Made by a program: the position numbers and the translations under genes. DNA of 64,000 nucleotides from Apus apus (Eukaryota > Chordata > Aves > Apodiformes > Apodidae), in NCBI RefSeq assembly GCF_020740795.1, contig NC_067294.1:1922001-1986000 (forward strand). Reading direction: 5' to 3'. Shown here in pieces: positions 1 to 11,100 of the stretch (positions within the stretch are counted from its first letter, which is position 1; each line of letters starts with the position of its first letter). The notes below the pieces were generated by a model. The model was not told the origin of the DNA, did not search any database, and saw only the letters and a list, made by a program, of their open reading frames with translations.

Positions 1-3000
1 TCTCTTATGCTGCTGACATCATGTGAGCATGCTGTCTGCTTCTGCATTTGAAGACTAAAACCGACATGCTGGAAACAGGAACTTTCTGGATATTCGACAT
101 GCCTGAGATGCAATGGTTTCAGCAAGTGGCCTGATATCATCTCATCCATATGGTTGTGCTTGGGTGCGGGAACTAAACATCTAATTAGCTCTGTAGGGTC
201 ATTAGACACCGGAGAACAGATCTTATGGAATAATAAGGATGTCTGTCACTGTGCAAAGACAGATGATAAAAGCAGCCGCCTCTGACACCGACTGCTCCAC
301 CGCAAGGGAGCCCAGCTGAGCGGCTTGGAAGAGCTCATCCTCTCGTTCCTGTCAGCAGGAGCTCTTCAGACTCTCCTCATCAGAAAAATCAGACCAACAG
401 CATCAAAATCTGACTGAAAACAGAGGATGATACAGGGAATTTTGGCCTACATAACTTAGCAATGAGTTCACTGAGCTTTCCTGGCTCCTAGGCCTGAACA
501 GAGTCTCCTAAACTGTGCAACACTGCTTTGTAATCAAATTATAGTTTATACACACACAGAGAAACACAAACACACAGAGGAATCTCCTCCTACAAACATA
601 CAAATCGTGTGCACACAGCTGGTGTGATGCTGGCTGGATTGTTGTGCTGGCCATGACAGCACTGCTCATGGTTCTGAGGGACCCTGACACTGACTCCAGC
701 AGCAAGAAAATGTAAGAATGGCAAGTCTTCCCCAGCCTTGGTCTTGGTTCAAATGCTGCAATAGTTCTTGTAGGATTTCACAAACAAGTAGCATCTCTTC
801 GTCTGCATAAAGCAGAGAAATAACATGTCAGGCATTTATTCACAATTTCTTAACCTAGTTGATTGCCAGTTAAGTCTAGACTGTTGGCCTGTTGTTTGGC
901 AGCAGAGGGGTTGTTTATTATTTTTCCACATGCTCAGAGAATTACTCTATGTACTTAAAAAAAAAAGTGGAGGACTGAAATCCTATTTACTCTAATCTTG
1001 ATCATATTTAAACTGGCTCCTCTCTGTAGGCATGGCCTGCTCTTTTACTAGCTCAACATCATCAGCCAAAGTGTTGTCCACTTACAAATGTCATGGATAC
1101 ACAGAAGGGTAATATTGAGTTATGCAAGTGTTTGGCTCTTTGCCTCTGAAAATAGCTACTCAGTAAAAAAAATACAAATACCACTGCATGTTCTCTGGGT
1201 TATAACAGGTCACAGCCACGAAATCGCCACTGTTTGTGAAATCCTCTTACAATTTATGGTTGTACCATTTTAAGCAGACCCCCAAAATTAATGAAAGACA
1301 TGAAATATTCAGAATAAGAGATATTGAATTGGTTACTGATGCCAGATCACTGATGGGGAGTTGCCCATGGCAAGAGAAGTCTTTTTTTTTTTTTTAAGTC
1401 TTCATCTTTCTCTGTGCTCAGCCCATTCTCTGATGTGCCCTCCCTTTTCTAATGTTTTTTAGCCTGAAGTTTCCTACAGACAAATGAAGAAAATCTTTCA
1501 GCTCAATTTTAAACCTGATTATAACAACAAAGGAAATGCAAATAGGGTATTCACCAGACTCCAGATTGCCTCCTGTCAGGGAGGAGGTTTTTTCCCCCAC
1601 AACCCCCATCTTTAATTTTTTCAGGCTAGAGCTTGGACATCTGCATACTGTTGCTGGATACCTCCAATATCTAGACAGGACCATATGCTCTTTTAGCTTT
1701 TGCCAACTAAGTGTTGGGGCTGGGATCAACTATCTGTAGGTTGTGCATAGTAAGAGTAAAATGGCAGAAGACAGAGAAAGCATTTGATAAAAGAGCCTGT
1801 TTCAGACAGAAGGACAGAGCTGTTCCCTGCAGAGTGTGTGTCTGCTTGGGGCAGAAAGTTCTGGCTTTAAACAAACCAGCTGTTCTTATTTTGGATGGTA
1901 TTTTGTAACAAAATTGATTGTTTTCGTCAGCTCTTACTCTGTTTCAGCAGACACTTTTGATAATGTTGTACAGTCTACCATGCCTGGGGCAGACTGGATG
2001 CTCTGGGAGCTTGGCTGGGGTCCTCTCCTTCCTGATCCCCCTCGCTGCACTGAGCAGAGCAGGGGGACTGAGTGGACAGACAGCCCCTCGCCAACCCAGC
2101 TGCACCTTCCCAGCAGATCAGAAGCCAGTGAGGGAGAGAACAGCCCTTCTTGGTACCAACCTCTTCCCATCTGGACATGGAGAGGAAATGAGGTGGATGA
2201 GAACATCCATGTAAGTGTCACGGGGTAGCCAGGGTTGTTTCAATATAAATAGCTTCCACTGTCCTCACTGGCAACTTGCAGAGAGTGTCTCAATGCCTGT
2301 CTTTGTCTTCATAGAAACCTTAGTAAATGAATAGCAAATAACCTAATTCACTGCTTGCTTGAGCAGATTGCTCCTGACTTGGGAATTAGGACTCCAGAAG
2401 CCAGGCATTACCTGACAGCAGGGTGCAATGTTGATAACCCCACTATGCATCCTCAAGCATGAAATATTTGTTATTCCAGAACTTCCACCTGTCCTCCATG
2501 AAGCGCTTCCTGTGGACACCCCACGAAGTGCCCTCACTCAGGAGGAGATGTTCCCTTCAGTTGGGAGCTAAGACATAGGAAATGGTTAATCTCTCCATAC
2601 TGGAGCAATGGTTCAGTCTGCTCCAGGGAGCAGCTGGAGCTTGTCATCTCCTTCTCTTTGCATGTTAATATAATTTTAAGGCCTTTCAATCTTAAGGCTC
2701 AGTGTATTCACAGTACATTCACACCAGCACTCAGCATGAGAGACCATCAAAGATGTGTGACAGGGAACATGAAAAGCAAGGAAAATTGCTGCTGAAGGTA
2801 AAGCGTAAGCAGAGAAAGGATTGTATCCCTGCATTTAGGAGTTGTTAGGCTGCCCATTTGTTTCAGTCTTGTTAATTAGGGCTGAAAAATAAGGGCTTGA
2901 CTGTCACAATGACCTCTGCAATTGCTCACGTGCACATGGCTTTCTAGTTTTACCCTTCAGGAAAATCTGTACGTGGAAGGAAAAGCAATGCTAGTCTTGA

Positions 3001-5925
3001 GTTAAAGAAAAGAGATGGGTCTTTAGTTTTTTAAACAAATGAAATATAATACATAGAGATCTCACAATTCTCATGCCTCATTTCTACATTTTACCAGTAT
3101 CCTTTGCCTTGAAGTTCTAGGAAAACACTTACTGGGGAGCTTTGCCTCAGGAGAAGCAAAATTAGCACTACAGTGCATAATGAACATTTTGTTATTGCTC
3201 TTAATTTTGCAAAAATAAATTGGTAATTCACATTTTCTGGGGCGTAATTTCAGAAACTGACGTTTTGAGCTGTAAAATGCTGTTGTAGACAGTAGATCAG
3301 TGTTCTTATCTGGGTGCTTGCTCAGTGTTGTGCCACAGAAATGTGACTCCCCTGCAAAAGGTGCACTCGCACAACATTACTGATTCCCACTTTGCCCCCC
3401 TGATTTCATGGACTTCTACTGAACCACCACCACCATGCTCTGCTGGGGATGTTAATCATCAGAGTAAGCATCGATGGTCAAACAGTCTGAAGAGAGTCTT
3501 CCCACTGGGTGATCCCAGGACATTTTGTTTCCCTTTAGTTGGGCAGAGAACTAGTTTGTGTGTCTTCCTTGCGGTGTGTTAATCACATACTTAGCAAGTA
3601 GTTGTTGCCAATGAATTAATCTCTGAAGGGGAGTTTTTTTTCCAAAGCTAAGAAATCAAAAACAATGGCCTAAGAGCCCTACTGGAGAGCCAGAGGAAGG
3701 AAACTGACAGGCTGTAATGAAATTCACAGGAACTAGAAATACGTAGAATACATAAAAATACAAGTAAAAAGTATTCCAGTGTGTGATGACTGTGCATCTT
3801 TCCCAATAGAAGAGGTGAGGAAGTCGAGTTTTACCCTGAAGAATCTGGTGAGAGGCGTTGAGATTAAAAGACATCTTAGGGAGTGTCAGTGAACCCAAAC
3901 AATTGAAGGAACATACCAGGAGGAGGAGATGTACTTTGTAATTTAGCTGATCTTCTCCAATTCACGGATGTTTGAAGCAGAAACATCTAATCTCTTGAGA
4001 CTGCAACTCATCTGCTTAAAGAGCAAGATACCTTTGGTTCCTACGTGTAAGACTTAAGAGATTCTGTAATTTTTCAGTAAATAAAACCCTACGCAAGCAG
4101 TAACAATGCTTTACTTGGGCAGAGTGATACCATCCAGGCAAAAGAGAAGCAATTTCTCCCCTCTGCACAGACAATAGGCATCCTGCTTGGCCACATCCTT
4201 TAATCCCGGCCCTGAAATTACTCACTTGTGAGAGCTTCTTAATTGTGTTTAACTACGTAGGCTTTACCATGTGGAGACAGAGGCTGTGACACCAGTGAGC
4301 AGTTAGGATGGTGACACTCGATCCCATTGTTCTCCAGTTATTTTGGAAAATAAACCTGACAGCTGAAATAGCCCCCGAAATAATTGCAGCTGTTAGAGCC
4401 ATTACATACCCAAATTCAGGTATTTTTGGGGTGAGGAAAGTCTCGTTTCACAGGTCAGCTGAACCAAGCAATTATGCTGGAATAGCAGCTTCAGCTCCTA
4501 TCGGGTGCCTCTGTCTGCCTTACACAGTAAGATAATTTCTGTGCCAAAGTAAAGGAATTCTTAAGTTACTAATTTTATTCCCATGTTGAGTGCTCACTTC
4601 TGTGTTATTCTGGTTGCAGAAATGCAGTAGGTGGTAGAATGAGTTACCTTCTAAAAAGAATGGGATTAGGATTTAAATTATGACAGATCCATGAGAAATG
4701 TCATAGCACAGATTTCAGCTACATTTTTATTCTAGTTTTCCACTAAGTTTTTTTCCAGCTACTTGCACTTGGGGAGTATCAACTAATCCTTTACATGATC
4801 TTGAGGTGATAAGTAGTTGATTTGCTTTGACATTTATGGGAAAAAGTTGTAATAAAAAATAAAACAAGCACGATGGAAAAAAAAATATATATCTCTTAAT
4901 AAAGAAGGATTCATGCTTCAGTTCTTTTCTACTTGCTTCTCCTCCTTAGAACTCCTTATCTCCAGCTTTTCAATTTGGATTCCTGGCAGGGAAGCGCAGA
5001 AGATTCCCACACTACTGGAAATAATATTTTATGTACTGAAGTTGAAAAAGGATAACATGTTCTGCCAAAGAACTAGTACAAACTTCTGACCTTTGCAACA
5101 ATAATAGATATGGTATTTGGAAATGTTAATTTTACCAAAGAAGATCAAAATGAAGTTAAAAAAAAATATTAATAAATTAGTCTTGAGAGACTTTATGGGA
5201 CTGAAACTTTGTCCTTACCTGACTGTTATTTTTGAGAGCATCTTGTATTGTCTCTCTAAGGATTGCAGTGTAATGACTTCGTGATGTTACGATTTTAAGA
5301 TCCGGGCTGTCCATTCCGCTGGTGTTGTGCCTGCAATGATCTGAGGCACAGCACCAAGAAAGGTTGAGGAAATGTCAAATTTCCTCGGATTTTTCTTTGA
5401 AGGAAACATTAGAAATATTATAAAACAACTTGGAATGGCAAATAAAGCCCTTCAGGACAACAAAGGCAATTGTGTCATAAAGGGCAAGTGGTAAAGAGAA
5501 CGGGAAGGAATAGCGGGAGAAAGGGAAGAAACAAGAACACTCTTGTTTACTAGGAAGGAAAGAAAAAAAAAAGACAAACACAAGTTGTGTGCCTGCATGG
5601 CTTTGATCTCATCAATTTACAAAGTTGGACTTGGGGTAAGGAAGGAAATCTTCCGAGGTATGTTTGATGAACAGCTGCTGCCTGCTGTCCCTGCGGGGCC
5701 ACCAGCCCTGGAAACACAGGTCTTGGGAGGATGCGGGAAGCAGCCCAGGCCCACTTTGTACAAGCCCCCTCAGACTTCTGAGCCCTGTGCCTGCTTTTTA
5801 TACAAGGCTGAGATCCAAATTCGGTAGCTTGGGATTTTCATCCTTGTGCCGGATGTTTGCGAGGCCTCAGTGGGTGATGCAGGGAGGGGAATTGTCTGAG
5901 GGAATCACAGACTTTTAGAAGCTCA
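1..5925. other. Intergenic DNA upstream of RAPGEF6
   Basis: No exon, RNA gene or clear mobile element could be supported here. Open frames are short (at most about 130 codons), lack known motifs and run in all frames, as expected by chance. There is a T-run at about 1382-1395 and AT-rich stretches near 4840-4900. In other vertebrates FNIP1 lies on the 5' side of RAPGEF6 in the same orientation, so part of this stretch could be its 3' untranslated region or the gap between the genes. I saw none of the FNIP1 coding end, so this is inference from known gene order only. Confidence 0.6.
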
Positions 5926-6320
5926 AGAATCACAGAATCATCATGGTTGGAAAGGATTTCTAAGATCACTGAGTCCAACAGTCAACACAAAAAATCCCCA
6001 CATCCTTGACCACTAGAGCATGTCCAGAAGTACTACATCTCCATGGCTTTTGAACACCTCCAGGGATGGTGACTCAACCACTTCCCTGGGCAGCCTGTGC
6101 CAGTGCCTGACCACTCCTTCAGTGTAGAAATTCTTCTTAATATCCAACCTTAGCCTCCCCTGCTGTAACTTCAGGCCATTTCCTCTGCTCCTGTAGTTGT
6201 TTACTTGAGAGAAGAGGCCAACACCCACCTCACTACAATCTCCTTCCATGTCTCCCATCACCCTCCTTTCCGTTAGACTAAACAACTCCAGTTTCCTCAG
6301 CCACTCCTCGTACGACTTAC
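5926..6320 (-). mobile_element. CR1 LINE 3' fragment (copy A)
   Basis: The + strand begins with the reverse complement of the CR1 tail (cacagaatca at 5931) followed by the usual 'ggttggaaagg' stretch. On the minus strand, 6013-6390 is open and encodes the familiar CR1 ORF2 C-terminal region, with RGNGLKLQQGRLRLDIKKNF and HRLPREVVESPSLEVFK. The copy is 5'-truncated near 6320 and contains no complete ORF2. It lies about 0.7 kb from the CpG island. Only the innermost boundary is approximate. Confidence 0.93.
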
Positions 6321-6387
6321 AAACTGTGAGGAAAATGTGGGAACGCATACAAAGCACAGGAGTACTGGTGAGGAAGTTACACACTAA

Positions 6388-6890
6388 CACAGAATCATGG
6401 AATTATAGAATGGTTAAGGTTGGAAGGGACCTTAAAGGCCATCCAGTCCCAGCCCCTGCATGGGCAGGGACACCTCCCAGCAGCCCAGGCTGCTCCAAGC
6501 CCCATCCAACCTGCCCTTCAACACTGCCAGGGATGGGGCAGCCACAGCTTCCCTGGGCAACCTGGGCCAGGGTCTCACCACCCTCACAGCCAAGAATTTC
6601 TTCCTAGTATCTCATCTGAATCTCCCCTCTTTCAGCTTAAAACCATTCCCGCTCATCCCATCGCTCCCTGGGCAACCTGTCCCAGTGCCTTCCTGCCCTC
6701 ATGGTGAAGAATTTCTTCTTGATGTCCCACCTCAGTTTTCCCTCCTCCAGTTTAAAACCATTCCCCCTTGTCCTCTCCCTCCCTGCCCTTGTCCCAAGCC
6801 CCTCCCCAGCTTTCCTGGAGCCCTTCAGGCCCTGGAAGCTGCTCCAAGGTCTCCCTGAGGTCTCTTGTCCAGGCTCAGCAGCGTCTGGTG
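6388..6890 (-). mobile_element. CR1 LINE 3' fragment (copy B) with internal duplication
   Basis: It starts with the reverse-complement CR1 tail (cacagaatcatggaattata) and continues through 'ggttggaagggacctta' and the CR1 C-terminal coding region in reverse. One block is present twice: about 6555-6669 and about 6670-6784 each start with gggcaacctg, continue to aagaatttctt, and end with the tttaaaaccattcccc region. The second unit is clearly diverged from the first. The copy ends near 6890, only about 100 bp before the TATA box. It is separated from copy A by about 67 bp of unrelated sequence. Confidence 0.92.
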
Positions 6891-6985
6891 TCATGAAGAG
6901 AAAGCACCGGGCCCATGGAACCTCTGTCTGGACAAGTACATTTGATGTCGAAACGCAATTAACGCTGAAAATCAGTTATTCGGGG

Positions 6986-6993
6986 TATAAAAG
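6986..6993 (+). promoter_or_regulatory. TATA box candidate
   Basis: The octamer TATAAAAG sits at the upstream edge of the CpG island. A CA dinucleotide at 7015-7016 lies about 30 bp downstream, which is the usual spacing to a transcription start. Whether it drives RAPGEF6 is not shown: the start codon is 1.1 kb further on, and most CpG-island genes start from dispersed sites. Confidence 0.45.
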
Positions 6994-7153
6994 CCGAACA
7001 GGAGGCGTTTTCAGCAGCGACCTGCGGGTGCCCCGGGGAAGGCCGCTTGTGAGGAGAAACCGGGCGGGGCGACACAGCCGGACCCGGGCCTCACTCGAAT
7101 GGCTACAGGGGCTGCCCCTGACCCCGCAGCCTCCGCTCGGGGCCCCCTGAGCG

Positions 7154-7231
7154 GGCGGGAGGGCGCGGGAGGGCGCGGGAGGGCGCGGGGACCGGCCGAG
7201 GAACCGGCCCCGCCGAGGAACCGGCCCCGCC
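7154..7231. repeat. Two short GC tandem repeats in the promoter island
   Basis: A 10-bp unit (gggcgcggga) is repeated about 3.5 times at 7154-7189. It is followed by a 17-bp unit (gaggaaccggccccgcc) present twice without interruption at 7198-7214 and 7215-7231. The G-runs on the + strand could form a quadruplex. Copy number is likely to vary between individuals. Confidence 0.85.
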
Positions 7232-7692
7232 GCCCCGCGCACGCGCCCCGCCCAACCCTCGCGAGGCTTCCCCGCGCGCTGCTCCCTGACTCCGCCCCCT
7301 CCCGCGGGCGGTGGGCGGGGCTCCCCCCAGCCCCGCCCCGCCCTCCGCCCCGCCCCTCGCCCGTCTCGCTGATTCCCTGGGTTGCGGGGCCCGCGCTCGC
7401 ACTTTTCTGTCCGGGGGGAAGATGTGCGGTGGGTGAAGGGGGCCGGGGGCCTGGACGGCGCTGCTGGCTGCTGGCGGCCCGCGGGGAGCAGCGGGACAGG
7501 CTGCGGGCGCGGAGCGACGCGCAGGAACCTCCGGCCCCGCGCCGTGAAACTCCTCGCCCGCCCGCCTGGCTTTTTTATTTTTTTTGTGTCCGCGGCGGGC
7601 GGAGCCGCGGGCGGCGCAGGGCGTCCCGCTCCGGCCGGTAACTTCCCGCAGCCCGCGCGGTTCTGACGGCGGGGCCGCCGCCTGCGCCCGCC

Positions 7693-7767
7693 ATGGGGAG
7701 CGGCGCCGGGGGCCGGGGGAGCGCGGCGGCGGGAGCCGGCGCCACCTGCCCCGCGCTCCGCTGCTGA
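7693..7767 (+). CDS. Upstream ORF in the RAPGEF6 leader (24 codons)
   Basis: The start codon has an ideal Kozak context (gccATGG). It opens a 24-codon frame rich in Gly and Ala that ends with TGA at 7765-7767, 322 bp before the RAPGEF6 start. It is in a different frame from the main ORF. No other ATG occurs between 7768 and 8089, so a ribosome terminating here could reinitiate at RAPGEF6. Another minimal ATG frame begins at 7422. Significance depends on the unknown transcription start: if that lies downstream of 7693 the ORF is not transcribed. The peptide itself looks like random GC-rich translation. Confidence 0.4.
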   Translation: MGSGAGGRGSAAAGAGATCPALRC

Positions 7768-8089
7768 GCCGGCAGCGCCGCGGAGGAGCCGCCCGCCTGG
7801 GGAGCAGCCAGCCCGGCAGCGGGCACCGCGCCCGCCGCGGCCCCGGGCCTGCCCTCCGCGCTCCCCTCTCCCGCCTCGGCCTTCGCCTCTGCCCCCCGGG
7901 CCGGGCGCTGTGCGGAGCGGAGCGGCCCCCGCCGGGCCCCCGGCGCGCGGAAAGTTTCGGGGCGCGTCCCCGCCCCGCCACGGGGCAGCGCGGCTGCCGA
8001 GCGGGAGCCGTGCGGCTCTGCTCCCTGCAGGCATCGGCCCCCGCCAGCGCTTCCCGGGAGTTACGGACCTGCAGGGGCAGAGCAATAGA

Positions 8090-8158
8090 ATGACCTCTCC
8101 TGTGGACCCCAGGATCAAACAGGCTTTGCGGAAGAAGCCATCGGAGCGGAGCCCGGAG
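8090..8158 (+). CDS. RAPGEF6: RAPGEF6 coding exon 1 (residues 1-23)
   Basis: This is the start of Rap guanine-nucleotide exchange factor 6, which loads GTP on Rap1/Rap2 at membranes and junctions. Residues 1-23 begin MTSPVDPRIKQALRKKPSER, closely matching the vertebrate RAPGEF6 N-terminus and unlike the RAPGEF2 paralogue start. The ATG has A at -3 and A at +4, an adequate context. The exon ends GAG at 8158 with donor gtgagc, leaving phase 0. The same frame stays open upstream to 7667 (141 codons) but contains no ATG, so 8090 is the first AUG of the frame. The rest of the protein is built from the five exons below. The downstream PDZ, RA and RasGEF domains known for this family are outside the window. 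Confidence 0.93.
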
Positions 8159-11100
8159 GTGAGCGAACTGCGGCTCCTGCCCCTCGGGGCTCTCTGTTGA
8201 TTTCGGTCCTTTTCCCTTCGCGTACCGCTGGGTTCCGGCAGCCTCGGCGCGGGGCTCAACCTCCGCTGCGCTCGCGAACCTCCTCTGTGTAGAGTTGGGT
8301 CATTTATTCATTTCTGCTTTGCAAAGTTGGGCTTCCCGAGACCGGGGGTGATTTAAACATCCAGTAACGCTTTGCATGGGGACAGGAGGCGTTCTGTGAA
8401 CTTCTCCAGGCCAGCTGTAGGAAGGAGAAGACGAGGCAGATCACTGGAAAGTAAAATGATGTATATTTCAGTGATGCAAAACTTCTGGGAAAAGTTAGTG
8501 AGCTGAGAGACTCTGCTTACCCGCACGGTGATGCAGATTTAAACAAAACCGAGCTAATTATGCTTTGTAGACTCCATAAAGAGATGCTTCTGCAGCGAGT
8601 GGGAGTGCAGAAATGTGCGAGGCTGGTTAGTAACAATAAAACACGTTTTCCAGTTAAGTGCCTTCTCTGTCCCTTCCCCACCGACTAGTCTGGAGTCAGC
8701 CATGTATTCTGGGGAATGGTCGTGTCATGGAGCATTAATAGTGAAATATGTTTGATAGCATTTGTGCTTCGCTGAAAGGTTGGTGGGAGTTTGGTTACTT
8801 GCCCTAGCCTTTTTTTTTTTCGTCTATTTCTCTTGCTGTGTTTTTATTTTTTAATGTGCTCAAGAATTAGTGGTATGAAATGAGTTTGTCCCTTTGAGAC
8901 TGGGGAACATCTGTTCTCCCTTGGTACTTCATGGAGAGCAGAATGTCCTGTTTGGTCTTCCTTGTAAGTTAATTATCTAAAGACTTTCTCAGGGAGAGCT
9001 GCTGCAGAGAGAGCTTCAGAGTACCTTCTAAGTGACTGGAATGCATATGTTCAGTCCCAATGTTTACTTGCCTTGGGATATCTGATACATTCCTACTTGT
9101 GTCTCTGCTCTCTAAATTAATGATGAGGTAGCCTATGAAAGAGCTGTCTCTCTGTTCTTTCTGTGTTCTTACTTTTATCACTCCCCTCTTGCTTCATTCT
9201 TTCTCTTCAGCTCTGGTCTTCAGTTAGGAAAATTCCTTTGCTGGTGTGGTTTGCAGCATTGGGCAACTGGGTTCATCACAGAAGTGTCATTCATGAGGTA
9301 GCATACTGTGCTGGCTTGTCATGGCTTTGGCTTTGGGGAACAGGTCATCTGGCCTGGCCCAGAACATCTGCCCACTGCTGCTTCTTGCGGTGCTGGTGTC
9401 CCACAGCTGTGCAGGGCTTTTTGTTATTTGTTGGTTTGTTTTATTTTTTGAGGCATCTCCAGTTCTCCCCCCAGCAACTGTAATGGAATTTTTTAGGATT
9501 GTCACCTTATTTTGGCTAAATCTGCCTTAAATTTCACTTAACCTTGTTAAAATGTCAGATACCATGATGTCCAGCTCCCCTGGACCATGGTTGTGGGTTT
9601 TTGTGGATCTCTGTAGATTCCCATTGAGGCTGACATCAGAGCTGTGTGCAGGTTTGAATTTGCTAAGCTATCTCAATTGTGGAAAAAAAAAATTAATCTT
9701 TGCTAATCTAACTAATAGCACCTCTAAAATAATTTTTTAAAAAGAAGTCTTAATTCCCTTGTTAATCTGGCCCTTTTTTGGCAGGCATTTAGAGACACTG
9801 CACAGTGAGACTCCTCGTGATTGAAGTTAAACACGTACTTAAAACTTGGCAGGATTGGGGCCTCTGTTCTTGTTGCCTGTTGCTGAGTGGATAATTGCAG
9901 TCAAATCACTTTTGTTTTCTGGGGTACTTTTGGCTCTAATCTGACTTCAAGAGACGCCCTTCCCTGTTTCAGTAGCACAGTATGTCTGGGGGTCTCCTTT
10001 CTGGAGGCACAGACACAAAGCAGAAAGCCAGACCTCCCCAGCATGGCCAGGTTTCCCAAGCATGTCCTCTGGGATGTGGTGACAGATGGATATGGGGTGA
10101 TAAGGGCACCAGAGGAAAACAATTGCAATACCATTTATTTTTTATTTTCAGTTGTGCTAAGCATCCTGACTTGTCAGCTTTCTTCTATAGGCTGCAGGGC
10201 TGAGGTCAGGGAAGTCCTAACCTGCCCGGTGCAGCCATTAGGGTCAGAATCCAGTTTCTGGTGTCCCTGTTCAGGGTGGATGAGCTGGTGACTCCTGTCC
10301 TCAGGTATCCAGCTGTGCTCAGACAAAAAGTGTGGCTTCATTTCTGCCCTCCTACTCTCCTAGCAAGGTATCATCAGCTCCTCCCACATGAAATCAAGCT
10401 GCATGGGGCTGGTCCTGCACTTTGACTGCGTTTTTAAACAGGAAAAACATTAAGAAAAACCCAACCCACCAAAATTCCCCAAGCAAGGACTGGTGTTTTG
10501 TGATGAGCCAGTGCTGCTCGACCTCAATTTTCAGTTGCTTTCTGTCCCTTCCTGCCCCCCTCTCCACTTCTGATCCTGCAGTTTATATGAGCAGTTTACC
10601 TGGGTACTACAAATTACAGGGTTGGGGCTGCACTGATTAGTAGCGTGGTCTGGTGCTTTGTAACTATCATCTGTACAGCAGTCTCTGGAAAAATGCAGAT
10701 AAATAATCCACACATCAGATTTTGCTTAGGAGTGGTGCCATTATCCCTGTGATTTGGATTTTTAAAAACCTTTTCTCTATCAGATGTTTGGATCTGTAAG
10801 ATCTAAGGAGCTAAGCAGGGAGACATTAAAATATTTTTGTAATTTGCTTCTTTTGAGGAATTATCTTTGTGGGTTGTGAAAGTAAAAATTTTAGTTCTTG
10901 ATGCTACAAATATTTTTGTTTGGAAAATCTCTGTTAGGGCAGGTTTTCAGTGTTGTGGTAACATTCCAATGTTTGCTAATTGTTAAAGTGTATGTAAGTT
11001 ATGCATATAAGACATGTACACACTTTTTTTGTTTTGGTTGTTGTTGCTCAGATACTTCTTGTGTTACAATCTTTAATGTATTTGGTGGGGGGAGTTGTTT

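Larger units (their letters stand above)
6995..8300 (+). promoter_or_regulatory. RAPGEF6: CpG island and RAPGEF6 promoter / 5' leader
   Basis: Composition changes sharply from AT-rich flanks to very GC- and CpG-rich DNA and back again near 8300. Visible Sp1-type GC boxes include gtgggcggggct around 7311-7322 and clustered ccccgcccc on the other strand around 7331-7361. An NRF1-like site, cgcgcacgcgcc, is at 7236-7247. Exon 1 of RAPGEF6 starts coding inside the island, so this is its promoter and 5' untranslated region. The exact transcription start cannot be read from sequence. Confidence 0.9.

Noticed and set aside
1836..2228. Overlapping + and - strand ORFs of 95-130 codons
   Set aside because: They overlap in several frames, start with non-optimal codons and have no known motif or splice support, consistent with chance in a GC-richer patch.
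1..5925. Last coding exon of FNIP1, expected upstream by gene order
   Set aside because: No open frame resembles the FNIP1 C-terminus, so only untranslated or intergenic sequence could be present.
6013..6390. 125-codon reverse ORF that looks like a gene
   Set aside because: It is the C-terminal remnant of a CR1 LINE ORF2, not a host gene.
6976..8259. 427-codon reverse-strand ORF and 292- and 180-codon overlapping ORFs across the CpG island
   Set aside because: GC-rich DNA lacks stop codons in all frames. The translations are low-complexity Arg/Pro/Gly/Ala with no domain, and they overlap the RAPGEF6 leader and exon 1.
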